A DNA stretch of 64,000 bases. Source: Nostoc sp. FACHB-110 (lineage in GTDB: Bacteria; Cyanobacteriota; Cyanobacteriia; Cyanobacteriales; Nostocaceae). The position numbers were made by a program, and so were the translations under genes. The stretch lies in assembly GCF_014697425.1 (NCBI RefSeq), contig NZ_JACJRU010000001.1, positions 62,001-126,000 of the forward strand, given 5' to 3'. This document shows, in pieces, positions 16,847 through 25,966 of this stretch (position 1 is the stretch's first letter; each line of letters opens with the position of its first letter). Below the pieces are notes generated by a model. The model saw nothing but the letters and a program-made list of their open reading frames with translations. It searched no databases and was not told the DNA's origin.

Positions 16847-18121
16847 TGTTTGTAAAACTGTTTTTGATACAATGCGCGTCTTTTTGAGTTCGGCTGAGGA
16901 TAGTTCCTCTCCAGCTTGTAGGCGTGTAGCAGATGTTTGCAAAATAGATGCGGCGTTGGTATCTCCAATTTGTAGGGCAGTTTTAGCAGCAGTTTGTAAC
17001 ATAGTTGCTGCACCAGCGCGATCGCCTTGTTGTAATTTCACTTCGGCTAACTGGGTTTGACGATACTTTGCCAGTGTCAAAATTGATTGCTGTACTTGAG
17101 GATTAAGAGCAGGTTGATATTTACTTATTATATTGGCATATATCGGCACAAGTGGAGATAGTATACTATCTTGATTCATAACTGGGTCATCGTAGCGTAT
17201 TTGAATATGTCCAATTACTTGTTCGCCTTCTGGTAATTCTCCTAAATATATATTCGCCAAAACTGTACGTTCTATGCCTTGCATCAAATCACCTAAACGC
17301 ACTGCAAAGCGTCCTTGAGTTTCATCCTGCACTGGTAACTCAATCGTGTCTGGGGAAACTTGGGCGATGGGTTTGAGTTCTGCAAGTCGCACATTGGGGA
17401 CAAACGAAAATAGTAAATAAGCGTTTGTCAGCCCTACTGATTTTACTCGACTAAATAAACGGCTAAATTGCTCTAGCGCTTGTTCTGGCTGCTCAATATA
17501 CGCTAACGTGCCGCCACCAGCATCGGCAATTTTTTCTAATAAATCCTGGTTCCAGTTATTGCCAAATCCGAGGGTATTAATAGTCAGATTGATTTTAGCT
17601 GCCTTTTGTGCCAATTCTAGACAGCGTTTATTGTCATCTGTGCCGATTTCCCACTTCCACAGCCGCAAACTACTTTCACCATACCCATCGGTGAGGAGAA
17701 AGGCTTGGGAAACCGCACCTTTCGCGCCTTGCATGAGTTCTGTGATTCCCAACTGCAAACCTTCAGCAATGGCTGTACCGCCACTAGCACTTAGTTTTTT
17801 CAACTGCGATTTGATGGTGTTGGGATTTTGAATTACTTGGTGAGGGATAATCACTTCCGCAGAACCAGCAAAGGCGACAATAGAGATGCGATCGCCTGGT
17901 TGTAACTTATCTAATAATTGCTCTACTGCCCCAATAACAGTTTGAATGGGTTTGCCATGCATAGAACCGCTTTTATCTAAAATTAAGCATAAATTCAATG
18001 GCAAACTTTGGTCAAACCGCTCGGCGACCGCAGAAATCGAAACAGCTAATTGACGTTGACTGCTGTTTTGAGCCACATCAACGTTACGATCATTTAGCGA
18101 CGAGAGCAATTGAACTTTCAT
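16844..18121 (-). CDS. von Willebrand factor A domain protein (second of tandem pair)
   Basis: A 425-residue cytoplasmic protein with an N-terminal vWA domain. The metal-ion-dependent adhesion site is visible as Asp49-x-Ser51-x-Ser53 (DKSGSM), with the Thr loop in SASGGTAIAEG and the Asp loop in LLTDGYGES. Such domains mediate metal-dependent protein contacts, often as chaperone-like partners of ATPases or kinases. The C-terminal 100 residues (LAKYRQTQLAEVKLQQGDRAGA) are helical and TPR-like. It overlaps the upstream paralog by 4 bases (ATGA), implying translational coupling. Its last residues KTVLQT end earlier than the paralog's KTVLQDIPPQ because the TnpB element's right end supplies the stop. 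Confidence 0.9.
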   Translation of the reverse strand: MKVQLLSSLNDRNVDVAQNSSQRQLAVSISAVAERFDQSLPLNLCLILDKSGSMHGKPIQTVIGAVEQLLDKLQPGDRISIVAFAGSAEVIIPHQVIQNPNTIKSQLKKLSASGGTAIAEGLQLGITELMQGAKGAVSQAFLLTDGYGESSLRLWKWEIGTDDNKRCLELAQKAAKINLTINTLGFGNNWNQDLLEKIADAGGGTLAYIEQPEQALEQFSRLFSRVKSVGLTNAYLLFSFVPNVRLAELKPIAQVSPDTIELPVQDETQGRFAVRLGDLMQGIERTVLANIYLGELPEGEQVIGHIQIRYDDPVMNQDSILSPLVPIYANIISKYQPALNPQVQQSILTLAKYRQTQLAEVKLQQGDRAGAATMLQTAAKTALQIGDTNAASILQTSATRLQAGEELSSAELKKTRIVSKTVLQT

Positions 18122-19374
18122 TGCGGCGGGATATCTTGCAACACAGTTTTTGAGACAATCCGAGTTTTTTTGCGATCGCTTTCGCTTAACTCTCCTCCCG
18201 ATTGTAGTTGGGTGGCCGAAGTTTGCAACACTGTGGCTGCACCTGTATCACCCATTTGCAAAGCAGTTTTCGCAGCAGTTTGCAGCATTGTCGCTGCACC
18301 AGCGCGATCGCCTTGTTGCAATTTGGCTTCTGCAAGTTGGGTTTGGCGATACTTAGCTAAAGCCAAAATAGATTGCTGCACCTGGGGATTAATATCTGGT
18401 TGATAAGCCCTGGTAACATTTCCGTAGACTGGCATATTAGGCGTAAATAACCCAGTTTGATTTTGAGCCGGGTCATCGTAGCGAATTTGGACATTGGCGA
18501 TGGCTTGTTTACCTTCGGGCAACTGTCCCAGATAAATATTAGCTAAAATTACTCGTTCTACATCTTTCATTAAATCGCCTAAACGAATCGCAAAGCGTCC
18601 GTCTGCTTCTTGCTGTACAGGAAGTTCGATGGTATCGGGGTAAACTTGAGCAATGGGTTTGAGTTCTGCTAACCGAATGTTAGGCATTAAGGAAAATAAA
18701 AGATAAGCATTTGTCAAGCCGACAGTTTGCATCCGGGTGAATAAACGACCAAACTCATTCACAGCTTGATCGGGTTTTTGAATATAAGACAAAGTGCCTA
18801 AACCAGCATCGGCAATTCTTTCTAAAACATCCTGGTTCCAATTGTCGCCAAAGCCCAAAGTATTTAAAGTCAAGTTATAGCCAGCCGCTAATTGAGCGAA
18901 CTTAAAGCAGCGATTGTTGTCGCCATGCTCATTTTCGCCATCAGTTAACAAAAAAGCTTGGGAAATTCGGTCTTTTTTACCCTTGGCTAACTCCTCAATA
19001 GCCAAGCGTAAGCCTTCGTCGATGGCTGTGCCTCCATCAGCAGATAAGCGGTTAATTTGCTTTTTAATTTGTTCTGGGTCTTCTACCGATTGATTGGGTA
19101 TCAAAACCTTCGCCCGGTGATCGAAGACTACCACACTCAGACGATCGCTAGGTTTAAGCCGATCAACCAACAAATTAGCGGCTTTTTTGACAGTTTCTAG
19201 CGGTCGGCCATTCATCGAACCGCTGTGGTCAAGAATTAAACATAAATTAATCGGGAGATTACGGTCTTGAACTTCCGCGATCGCCGAAACAGAAACCGAC
19301 AACTGACGTTGGCTGCTGGTTTGATTAGCATCAACATTTTTATCATTCAGGGCAGGCTGCAAATTGACCTTCAT
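18118..19374 (-). CDS. von Willebrand factor A domain protein (first of tandem pair)
   Basis: A 418-residue paralog of the next gene, alike over the whole length: vWA domain with Asp49-x-Ser51-x-Ser53 (DHSGSM), SADGGTAIDEG and LLTDGENEHGD, then a middle beta-rich region (AVRLGDLM-like) and a helical C-terminus (LAKYRQTQLAEAKLQQGD). The pair clearly arose by tandem duplication. It is transcribed first and its stop overlaps the second gene's start. Function unknown; a scaffold for a larger complex is a reasonable inference. The 235-base gap before clpR is divergent and must contain promoters for both directions. Confidence 0.9.
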   Translation of the reverse strand: MKVNLQPALNDKNVDANQTSSQRQLSVSVSAIAEVQDRNLPINLCLILDHSGSMNGRPLETVKKAANLLVDRLKPSDRLSVVVFDHRAKVLIPNQSVEDPEQIKKQINRLSADGGTAIDEGLRLAIEELAKGKKDRISQAFLLTDGENEHGDNNRCFKFAQLAAGYNLTLNTLGFGDNWNQDVLERIADAGLGTLSYIQKPDQAVNEFGRLFTRMQTVGLTNAYLLFSLMPNIRLAELKPIAQVYPDTIELPVQQEADGRFAIRLGDLMKDVERVILANIYLGQLPEGKQAIANVQIRYDDPAQNQTGLFTPNMPVYGNVTRAYQPDINPQVQQSILALAKYRQTQLAEAKLQQGDRAGAATMLQTAAKTALQMGDTGAATVLQTSATQLQSGGELSESDRKKTRIVSKTVLQDIPPQ

Positions 19375-19609
19375 AACCCAAACTTCCTAACACAGATACA
19401 TATTTATAAATAACTTCAAATCGGCAGATTCGTGCTACGGAAAACTTATCCTGTCGAGATAGATTAAGATATTCACAATATCTTAGAAGTCTAGCTTTAA
19501 CAGATGCCAGCAAACTCGTCTTTTTAGCGAGGAAACCGCACCTGACTCTAGCTGGCATCGCGCTAGGATGTATTACAGTTAACGGCATATTTTCAGGCGA
19601 TCAGTTGCT

Positions 19610-20272
19610 ATGGACAATTCCCCCATCAAGGCTGTTCAAGCCCAATACTACGGCGATAACTCCTACCGGACACCGCCGCCAGATTTACCATCCCTACTTT
19701 TAAAAGAACGAATTGTCTATCTGGGAATGCCACTGGTGCCTGCTGTCACGGAATTGATCGTGGCGCAACTTTTGTATTTGCAGTCAGACGATCCCGAAAA
19801 GCCTATTAAAATCTATATCAACTCGACCGGCACATCCGGTTACAGTGGCGACCCCATCGGCTTTGAAACCGAAGCCTTCGCCATTTATGACACAATGAAA
19901 TACATTAAGCCGCCCATCCACACCATCTGTATTGGTTCGGCGATGGGTATGGCGGCGATGCTACTTAGTGCTGGTACTAAAGGTTGCCGCGCCAGCTTGC
20001 CTAACGCTAGCATTATCCTGCACCAGCCCAAGAGCTACGCCCAAGGTCAAGCTACAGATATTCAGATTCGGGCGAAGGAAGTTCTGGCAAACAAGACATC
20101 ATTAGTAGAGATTTTGACTCGCACCACCGGACAGACGGTAGAAAAAATCACCAAAGACATGGATCGTCTCTTCTACATGAATGCCTACCAAGCTAAGGAA
20201 TACGGTTTAATCGACCGCGTGTTTGAAAAAGAAGAACTCGCCAATCCACCACTGCCTGCGAGTGTCCTTTAA
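19610..20272 (+). CDS. clpR: ClpR, non-catalytic ClpP-like protease subunit
   Basis: A 220-residue ClpP homologue that lacks proteolytic residues. Aligned with the neighbour ClpP3, the nucleophile Ser of GLAASMG is Gly (GSAMGMAA) and the catalytic Asp of DMDRDFF is Leu (DMDRLFY); only the His in ILHQPK remains. It also has the extra loop TGTSGYSGDPIGFET typical of ClpR. In cyanobacteria ClpR assembles with ClpP3 into a mixed barrel working with ClpC, essential for protein quality control. Located 112 bases upstream of clpP3, as expected for the known clpR-clpP3 operon. Confidence 0.95.
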   Translation: MDNSPIKAVQAQYYGDNSYRTPPPDLPSLLLKERIVYLGMPLVPAVTELIVAQLLYLQSDDPEKPIKIYINSTGTSGYSGDPIGFETEAFAIYDTMKYIKPPIHTICIGSAMGMAAMLLSAGTKGCRASLPNASIILHQPKSYAQGQATDIQIRAKEVLANKTSLVEILTRTTGQTVEKITKDMDRLFYMNAYQAKEYGLIDRVFEKEELANPPLPASVL

Positions 20273-20278
20273 AGGATG

Positions 20279-20299
20279 AAGTGTGAAGTATGAAGTATG
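20279..20299. repeat. Three heptamer units between clpR and clpP3
   Basis: AAGTGTG, AAGTATG, AAGTATG in tandem directly after the clpR stop. This is the same family as the 16-unit array at 1113. Confidence 0.9.
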
Positions 20300-20383
20300 A
20301 AATTTTATTTTTTGCCTTCATTCTTCAACTTTTACCCTAAATACTTATTTATGCCCTCAATTTAGTTACGAACGGAGTTAATT

Positions 20384-20977
20384 ATGCCTATAGGCGTTCC
20401 CAAAGTTCCTTACCGGATGCCCGGAGGGCAGTTTACAGACTGGATTAGCATCTACGATCGCCTCTACCGGGAACGGATTATTTTCTTGGGGCGTGATGTT
20501 GATGATGAAATTGCTAACCAAATCATCGCGGTTATGCTCTATCTGGATTCGGAAGAGCCAGGTAAAGATATTTACTTGTATATCAACTCTCCTGGCGGGA
20601 TGGTGACATCTGGTTTGGCAATTTATGATACGATGCAACACATCAAATCTGATGTTGTCACCATTTGTGTCGGTCTAGCGGCTTCAATGGGTTCTTTTTT
20701 GTTGACTGCGGGTGCTAAAGGCAAGCGCCTAGCTTTACCCCACTCCCGGATTATGATTCACCAGCCTTCTGGGGGAACTCGTGGACAAGCCACGGATATC
20801 GAAATCGAAGCCAGAGAAATTCTGCGGATTCGCAATCAACTCAACAACATTTACGCTCAAAACACTGGTCAACCTTTAGCGAAAATTGAAAAAGACATGG
20901 ATCGTGACTTTTTCATGTCTGCTCAAGAAGCTAAAGAATACGGTTTGATTGACCGTGTAATTGAAGAAAGAATCTAG
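20384..20977 (+). CDS. clpP3: ATP-dependent Clp protease proteolytic subunit ClpP3
   Basis: A 197-residue active ClpP. The catalytic triad is complete: Ser in GLAASMG, His in MIHQPSGG and Asp in [10 protein letters not shown]. Subunit-contact features such as [11 protein letters not shown] are normal. It has a short N-terminus ([16 protein letters not shown]) as in cyanobacterial ClpP3. It should form heptameric rings with ClpR, which cannot cut, so that only part of each ring is active. Assignment as ClpP3 rests on pairing with clpR. Immediately followed by a long hairpin made of inverted heptamer repeats. Confidence 0.95.
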   Translation: MPIGVPKVPYRMPGGQFTDWISIYDRLYRERIIFLGRDVDDEIANQIIAVMLYLDSEEPGKDIYLYINSPGGMVTSGLAIYDTMQHIKSDVVTICVGLAASMGSFLLTAGAKGKRLALPHSRIMIHQPSGGTRGQATDIEIEAREILRIRNQLNNIYAQNTGQPLAKIEKDMDRDFFMSAQEAKEYGLIDRVIEERI

Positions 20978-20978
20978 A

Positions 20979-21042
20979 AAAGTATGAAGGCTAAAGTATG
21001 AAGTGTGAAATTTCATACTTTATACTTCATACTTCATACTTT
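20979..21042. repeat. 64-base hairpin built from inverted heptamer arrays
   Basis: Left arm 20979-21010 (starting AAAGTATGAAGG) and right arm 21011-21042 (ending CATACTTCATACTTT) are inverted copies with 27 of 32 positions pairing and no loop spacer. It begins one base after the clpP3 stop codon. There is no T-run, so it may protect or process the 3' end rather than act as a classic terminator. Confidence 0.9.
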
Positions 21043-21153
21043 CCCAAAATTGTCTAGTTTGAACTATAAATTAGAAAATTAGTGTTTATCATTAAAACCT
21101 TAGGCTAACAGCACATAGCTGCTAGCTTTATATTAGATAGCTGATAGCTCGAA

Positions 21154-21837
21154 ATGGATCTAGGAGATTGCTACCGTTTATTGGGTTTAAGGTCGGGAGC
21201 CTCGTTTGCCGAAATCAAATCGTCTTACAGACGGTTGGCACAGCAATATCATCCCGATATCAACCCGGATGACAAAAAAGCTAAAGATAAGTTTATTGCC
21301 TTGACAGAAGCTTATAGGCTGCTCTTAACGGTAGTACCGCCAGAGGAACCAGTCGAACAGCCGCCAAGCCAGCCGTTCACGCCGCAACGCGAGGAACCAA
21401 AAACAACAGCCAAAACCACGGTTTTTACTGAACCCTTTGTCTCTAAGCGAGAAGAAGCAAAGGCTACTCCTTCAGAAACAACGCCTAAAACGACAGTCAC
21501 CACCGAAAAGCCCCATACTCCGCCAGCCAATATTGCGGAAATTGAACAACGGCTGAAGTGGAAGACTTACGAGCAATTACAAAGATTTTTAAAAGAAAAA
21601 CGATTTCCCCAAGCGATCGCACTAGCAGAGGCTTTAGTAGACCGCTTACCTAAAGATGCGGAAGTTCGCCAATGGCTAGCCATTGCTTATCAAATTTGGG
21701 GAAGAACCTTAATTAACGAAAATCAAGTTCTTAAGGCGCGAATTTACTTGAAAAAAGCCTTAAAAACCGATCCACATAACAAAGCTTTGTGGAATGAAGT
21801 GCAACGCGATTTTCAGAAAATAGAGCAGATTTTTTAA
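21154..21837 (+). CDS. J-domain (DnaJ-like) protein
   Basis: A 227-residue co-chaperone candidate. Residues 1-62 form a J domain with the HPD motif in QQYHPDINPDD, needed to stimulate DnaK ATPase. The middle (about 70-125) is Pro/Thr/Lys-rich and probably disordered. The C-terminal 100 residues are helical with a TPR-like pattern (RFLKEKRFPQAIALAEALVDRL, then VLKARIYLKKALKTD). It lacks the G/F region, zinc-binding centre and client domain of DnaJ, so it is a type III J-protein. Substrate unknown. Downstream lies a roughly 280-base spacer before the convergent truB. Confidence 0.92.
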   Translation: MDLGDCYRLLGLRSGASFAEIKSSYRRLAQQYHPDINPDDKKAKDKFIALTEAYRLLLTVVPPEEPVEQPPSQPFTPQREEPKTTAKTTVFTEPFVSKREEAKATPSETTPKTTVTTEKPHTPPANIAEIEQRLKWKTYEQLQRFLKEKRFPQAIALAEALVDRLPKDAEVRQWLAIAYQIWGRTLINENQVLKARIYLKKALKTDPHNKALWNEVQRDFQKIEQIF

Positions 21838-22115
21838 AATTTTCTCTGGCGATTAGGGGAACCCATTGTCTGTTCCCTTTTCCCGCTCACCTTCTGCCAG
21901 GTCTTCGTCCTGAATGTAAAGATGGTAATTAGTCGTAGCCACTGAATTTTATTTTTTGATAAAGTAACTAGTCATTAATTACCAATCTTTTTATTCAGTT
22001 AGTAAAATAAGCTTTACAGGAAACAATTACAAGATGGCCAGTTTGTTTTATTCTACTGGCTATCCTTTTTTTACACAAGGGCGCGAATGCGATCGCCTGA
22101 TATCTACACTTTTCG

Positions 22116-22991
22116 TTACGAAACTGGTTCAAATACCATTTGCGGAATTAAAGTTTGATTTTCTAGTTGTCCAATACCTAAAAATCGCGTTTCCTCTGCA
22201 TAGACGCGCACAATTCCCGAACTTTCATTAAAAGCTACCTTTTGTCCTTGACACCATTTATGAGCGATATTTGCAGGTAAATTCACAATAGGCAAATGCT
22301 CTAAAGCGACATCAGGCAGAGTTAGTTGAAATGTCCCTGCTTGTAATTGGGTTTCTAAGTCAGTCATAGTCAAACTATGATTTAAGTTAAAACCGCTACT
22401 AGTGGTACGTGTTAAAGCGGCAAGAGTTCCGCCAGTATTTAAAACTGCGCCTAAGTCACGAGCGATCGCTCTAATATATGTACCACTACCACAAGCGATC
22501 GCCACATCTAATTCCGGGAAATCTCCGGCGCGCCAATCTAAAATTTCTGTACTAAAAATTTCTACAGTTCGTACTGGAACTTCTACCGTTTCACCTTGAC
22601 GCGCCAAATCATATAAGCGTTTACCTTCTACTTGAATAGCACTGTAAATTGGCGGGATTTGTTCAATTCTGCCCTGAAATTGCGTGAGTGCAACTTGGAC
22701 TTGGGCTAAATTCAACCCAGGACAAGGTTGGGAAGCGATAATTTCGCCTTGCAAATCATCAGTGGTGGTGCTGACACCAAACCGAATTGTGGCTTTATAG
22801 GCTTTGTCTCCTGGGAGATATTGCAATAATCGGGTGGCTTTACCCACTGCAATGGGTAAAACTCCAGTCGCCGCCGGATCTAACGTACCTGCGTGTCCGA
22901 TTTTTTTGAGGCGCAGTAACTTGCGCACTCGCGCCACACAATCATGACTAGTCCAACCAAAGGGTTTATTTAAGTTGAGAAAACCTTGCAC
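22116..22991 (-). CDS. truB: tRNA pseudouridine(55) synthase TruB
   Basis: Isomerises uridine 55 in the T-loop of tRNAs. The catalytic Asp38 lies in [12 protein letters not shown]; other family motifs are KPFGWTSHD at the N-terminus and [14 protein letters not shown] in the middle. Length 291 is in the normal range, with a small C-terminal domain. The start is GTG at 22991; no in-frame ATG lies upstream. Uma2 gene lies just upstream on the same strand with a 29-base gap. Confidence 0.97.
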   Translation of the reverse strand: MQGFLNLNKPFGWTSHDCVARVRKLLRLKKIGHAGTLDPAATGVLPIAVGKATRLLQYLPGDKAYKATIRFGVSTTTDDLQGEIIASQPCPGLNLAQVQVALTQFQGRIEQIPPIYSAIQVEGKRLYDLARQGETVEVPVRTVEIFSTEILDWRAGDFPELDVAIACGSGTYIRAIARDLGAVLNTGGTLAALTRTTSSGFNLNHSLTMTDLETQLQAGTFQLTLPDVALEHLPIVNLPANIAHKWCQGQKVAFNESSGIVRVYAEETRFLGIGQLENQTLIPQMVFEPVS

Positions 22992-23020
22992 AGTGTTCTT
23001 TTTGATGACAAATCCCTATT

Positions 23021-23824
23021 TTAACTATCATCGGGATCTATGCCTAATTCTCGTAACTTGGCGGCTAACGCTGCATTGCGCTGACGTTCGGCTTCTAAAT
23101 TTGCTATCGCATCATCCGCACGTTGGCGTTCTTGTTCTGCCCTTTGACGTTCTTGTTCTGCACGTTGGCGTTCTTGTTGGGCTTGTTCAGAACTCCATAA
23201 CAATAAATTACCTGCTTCATCCCACCAACGCAGCCAATAAATATTGAACCCTAAGCGAGTTCCTTGCCAGATTCCCAGAAATAATTGCAATTCAGGAATC
23301 CAGAACCGTCCTGATTCTGATGGTTCTTGTAAAGAATATTGGCCATTTTCCAACCGACGCACTTCTAAAGTGACTTCGTAAGGATTAAAAATTATATATG
23401 TGGAAACCTGCAATATTTTTTCGTAAAAATAGAGTTTTCCGTAAGGAAAGGTAGGACGAATCGAATATTCACCGTTATCAGTGTCAGAAAGAAATTCCAT
23501 CACCACAGCTACAGGTTCGCCTTCTATATTAGGGGTGTAGCTGCGACGAATTATCCCTGTACTTACTGGTGAGACGCGCGGTACATATACCCAATCTGGT
23601 GCTTTGACGACAACTTTTTGATTAATACTAGCGACAATCCCAAAATTAGAAGCAATCAACATTTCTGGTTGAATGCGATTTGCTGCACCTAACACATCTG
23701 TTAGCGCGGCTGCAAGGAAAGGCTGTAGATTATTTTCCACTGGGTCATCAGGCAAAATAAAATCGTCTGGCAGTTTTTCCCAAGATACGACAGGGGTTTG
23801 ACGCTGTGGTGCGGCTAAAACCAT
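23021..23824 (-). CDS. Uma2-family (DUF820) endonuclease-like protein
   Basis: A 267-residue member of a family greatly expanded in cyanobacteria, with a restriction-endonuclease-like fold and unknown role. Family segments are VVSWEKLPDDFILPDDP, KAPDWVYVPRV, AVVMEFLSDTD and YPYGKLYFYE-like text. The C-terminal 60 residues form a coiled coil made from repeated AEQERQR units (about four) coded by near-perfect 21-base DNA repeats, then a short AALAAKLRELGIDPDD end that is common to many family members. Whether it cuts DNA is not established here. Confidence 0.9.
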   Translation of the reverse strand: MVLAAPQRQTPVVSWEKLPDDFILPDDPVENNLQPFLAAALTDVLGAANRIQPEMLIASNFGIVASINQKVVVKAPDWVYVPRVSPVSTGIIRRSYTPNIEGEPVAVVMEFLSDTDNGEYSIRPTFPYGKLYFYEKILQVSTYIIFNPYEVTLEVRRLENGQYSLQEPSESGRFWIPELQLFLGIWQGTRLGFNIYWLRWWDEAGNLLLWSSEQAQQERQRAEQERQRAEQERQRADDAIANLEAERQRNAALAAKLRELGIDPDDS

Positions 23825-23891
23825 GATGGTTAAAAATGTCGCTGGTGTATGGGGATTATTGTAAATATTTTAAGGTAGTTTGGGCGATCGC

Positions 23892-25706
23892 TTATCTGTT
23901 CTTAATAGGGAACAGGAAACAGGCAAAAGGCAACAGTCCAATCCCCATAATTAAAATTAGAGGATTTTGATAAGGACACGACACACTAATATTCAACAGC
24001 CAAAATCCAAATTTAACTATGGAGTCAGAAAGTGCTGCTTTAGTAGTTGGGTAGGAATGTCTACTAACGATTGGCGTTAGTTCAACAGTATTCAGAGACT
24101 GAACAAGATTTAAGCCCAAAGATGAGCTAGCAACTTTTTGGGCGTAAGCTGGATGCAGGTAAGAGAGGTATTGTGGCTTTTTGGCAACGTAGGTTTGAAA
24201 AAAAGGCAAACTGAAAATATTGATGTAGCGTCGTGCTTGGGAAGCATCACCAACCACATCTGCGGGTAATTGTATTTGTCCTGATGCGGGGTTGCTATCG
24301 CCAATAGTTGAGAAATGGGTTCCGCCTACTAGGGTGAGCAAGTATTTGTGAGAACTAGTCAACCATGAAAAAGGTAAGACTTGCTCGTATAACGCTGGTG
24401 CAATCGTGTCATTGCTACTAGCGAAAATCATAACGGGCGTTTGTATTTGGCTTAAACCAGCTTTACCGAAAATAGAACTGGTAATGGGGCTAACAGCGAT
24501 CGCTGCTTTGACTCTGGTATCTTGTAAGTTGTAATTTGAATGGTTTTTTAGTTCCAAAGCCCGACATTGAAATAGCAAAGATAGATTCCAAGTTTGATCG
24601 AGATTTGTACTTTGACAATCTTTTTCTAACTGCTGAAAATTAATTTTTGCACCTGCCAAAGCTAAAGCTGTGTAACCACCCAAAGATTGACCAAATACAC
24701 CCACTTGTTGCAGATTTAGTTTACCTTTGAATCGGTAATCTGTTTTGTTACCCTTCTCTAGCTGATTCAGGATATATTTAATGTCTAACGGTCTATCGGT
24801 AAATTCGTTAGGTTGATTAATTAGCGATCGCAATTTTTTAGTATTACTCTCTGGATGGTTGGGAACCACCACAGCAAACCCATAAGAAGCTAAATGTGTA
24901 GCTAAATATTGAAAGTTGCTGCTATTTGTACCTAAGCCATGAGAAATTACAATTACTGCGGTTGGAGAGCGAACATTCGGAATATAAATATCAGTTAATA
25001 GTAATCGATTGCGGGTAAAGTCAAAAAAACTTAAAGTATATTTTTGTGATATAAAGTTGCCTGGTTGTTGTAAATCTGGTAATTGCCAGAAATTGCTTGG
25101 TTTCGGAAGAGTGACAGATTCTAGATTAGCCCTTTCGGTAACTTTAGCGATCGCTTGATTAGTTGCTGTAACAAGACTGTCTAATTCGCCAGCAATGGCA
25201 AAACTCCGCCCTAAATCAATGCGGATATTGTTAGCGGGATAATGGCGTAATAGATTTAATAAATTTAACCCATCTGGTTCGGCAAGGGACTGAATTAATG
25301 CAGAGCGCATCTGATTTAATTCTAGTTGTAACTGGGGGGATTTACTTTGAATAACTTCTGTAAAACGCTTGAGCAATAATTCTCCCTGGGGTGTTGAGAG
25401 AAACTGTGCAACTACCGCCGGGCTAGATTTGACGGGGGTAATTAAAATTCGCTGTAATTCTTGAAATTGTGTTGGTGGTACATATTTTTGATAAATTGCT
25501 AATTCATCATCAATAATTCCTTGTTTGGCATACTTTTCTAAAGTCGCTACAGAAATGGATAGCTCTAAATTAGAGTAGGATACATAAACTCGTTCTGCTG
25601 CTTTTACTGATAAATTAAAGCCGCATATTTGCAGCAAAATTGTGACCACCAGCAAAAGATAATTTTTTTGTAGGGTGCTGGCTAAATGACCAAACAAACT
25701 ATTCAT
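23892..25706 (-). CDS. DUF1400 alpha/beta hydrolase, exported or membrane-anchored
   Basis: A 604-residue protein with an N-terminal hydrophobic export signal (LLLVVTILLQICGF), a cyanobacterial DUF1400 domain (about 35-165; VYVSYSNLELSI, LEKYAKQG) and a platelet-activating-factor-acetylhydrolase/dienelactone-hydrolase-like domain. The oxyanion region VVISHGLGTNS, nucleophile Ser341 in GVFGQSLGG and a likely base His in LVGGTHFS are visible. The C-terminus has a hydrophobic segment (PLILIMGIGLLPFACFLF), so the protein may be anchored at both ends. Substrate unknown, probably an ester or lipid in the periplasm. Confidence 0.9.
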   Translation of the reverse strand: MNSLFGHLASTLQKNYLLLVVTILLQICGFNLSVKAAERVYVSYSNLELSISVATLEKYAKQGIIDDELAIYQKYVPPTQFQELQRILITPVKSSPAVVAQFLSTPQGELLLKRFTEVIQSKSPQLQLELNQMRSALIQSLAEPDGLNLLNLLRHYPANNIRIDLGRSFAIAGELDSLVTATNQAIAKVTERANLESVTLPKPSNFWQLPDLQQPGNFISQKYTLSFFDFTRNRLLLTDIYIPNVRSPTAVIVISHGLGTNSSNFQYLATHLASYGFAVVVPNHPESNTKKLRSLINQPNEFTDRPLDIKYILNQLEKGNKTDYRFKGKLNLQQVGVFGQSLGGYTALALAGAKINFQQLEKDCQSTNLDQTWNLSLLFQCRALELKNHSNYNLQDTRVKAAIAVSPITSSIFGKAGLSQIQTPVMIFASSNDTIAPALYEQVLPFSWLTSSHKYLLTLVGGTHFSTIGDSNPASGQIQLPADVVGDASQARRYINIFSLPFFQTYVAKKPQYLSYLHPAYAQKVASSSLGLNLVQSLNTVELTPIVSRHSYPTTKAALSDSIVKFGFWLLNISVSCPYQNPLILIMGIGLLPFACFLFPIKNR

Positions 25707-25966
25707 CGCTCAACGTTTTCACTGGGTGTTGGCTTTGGTAGTTATGCAGTCGCCCGATTCAACTAATTTGTAATATATGGAAATTTCCCAAGCGTAATAC
25801 TTCTACCTAAAATTTGCCAAGATAGATATGAAGTAATTACTAACTACGCTGATAACTCTCAAAAATCATAACAAATAATAAATTATCTTGCCTCTGTATA
25901 GGTAAATATGTAATGTAACGACAAAAAATCAATTTTTTGGTGTTTTATAATACCAAATAATGTAGG

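Noticed and set aside
22034..22231. 65-residue plus-strand frame opposite the truB end
   Set aside because: Overlaps truB on the other strand and shows no family features.
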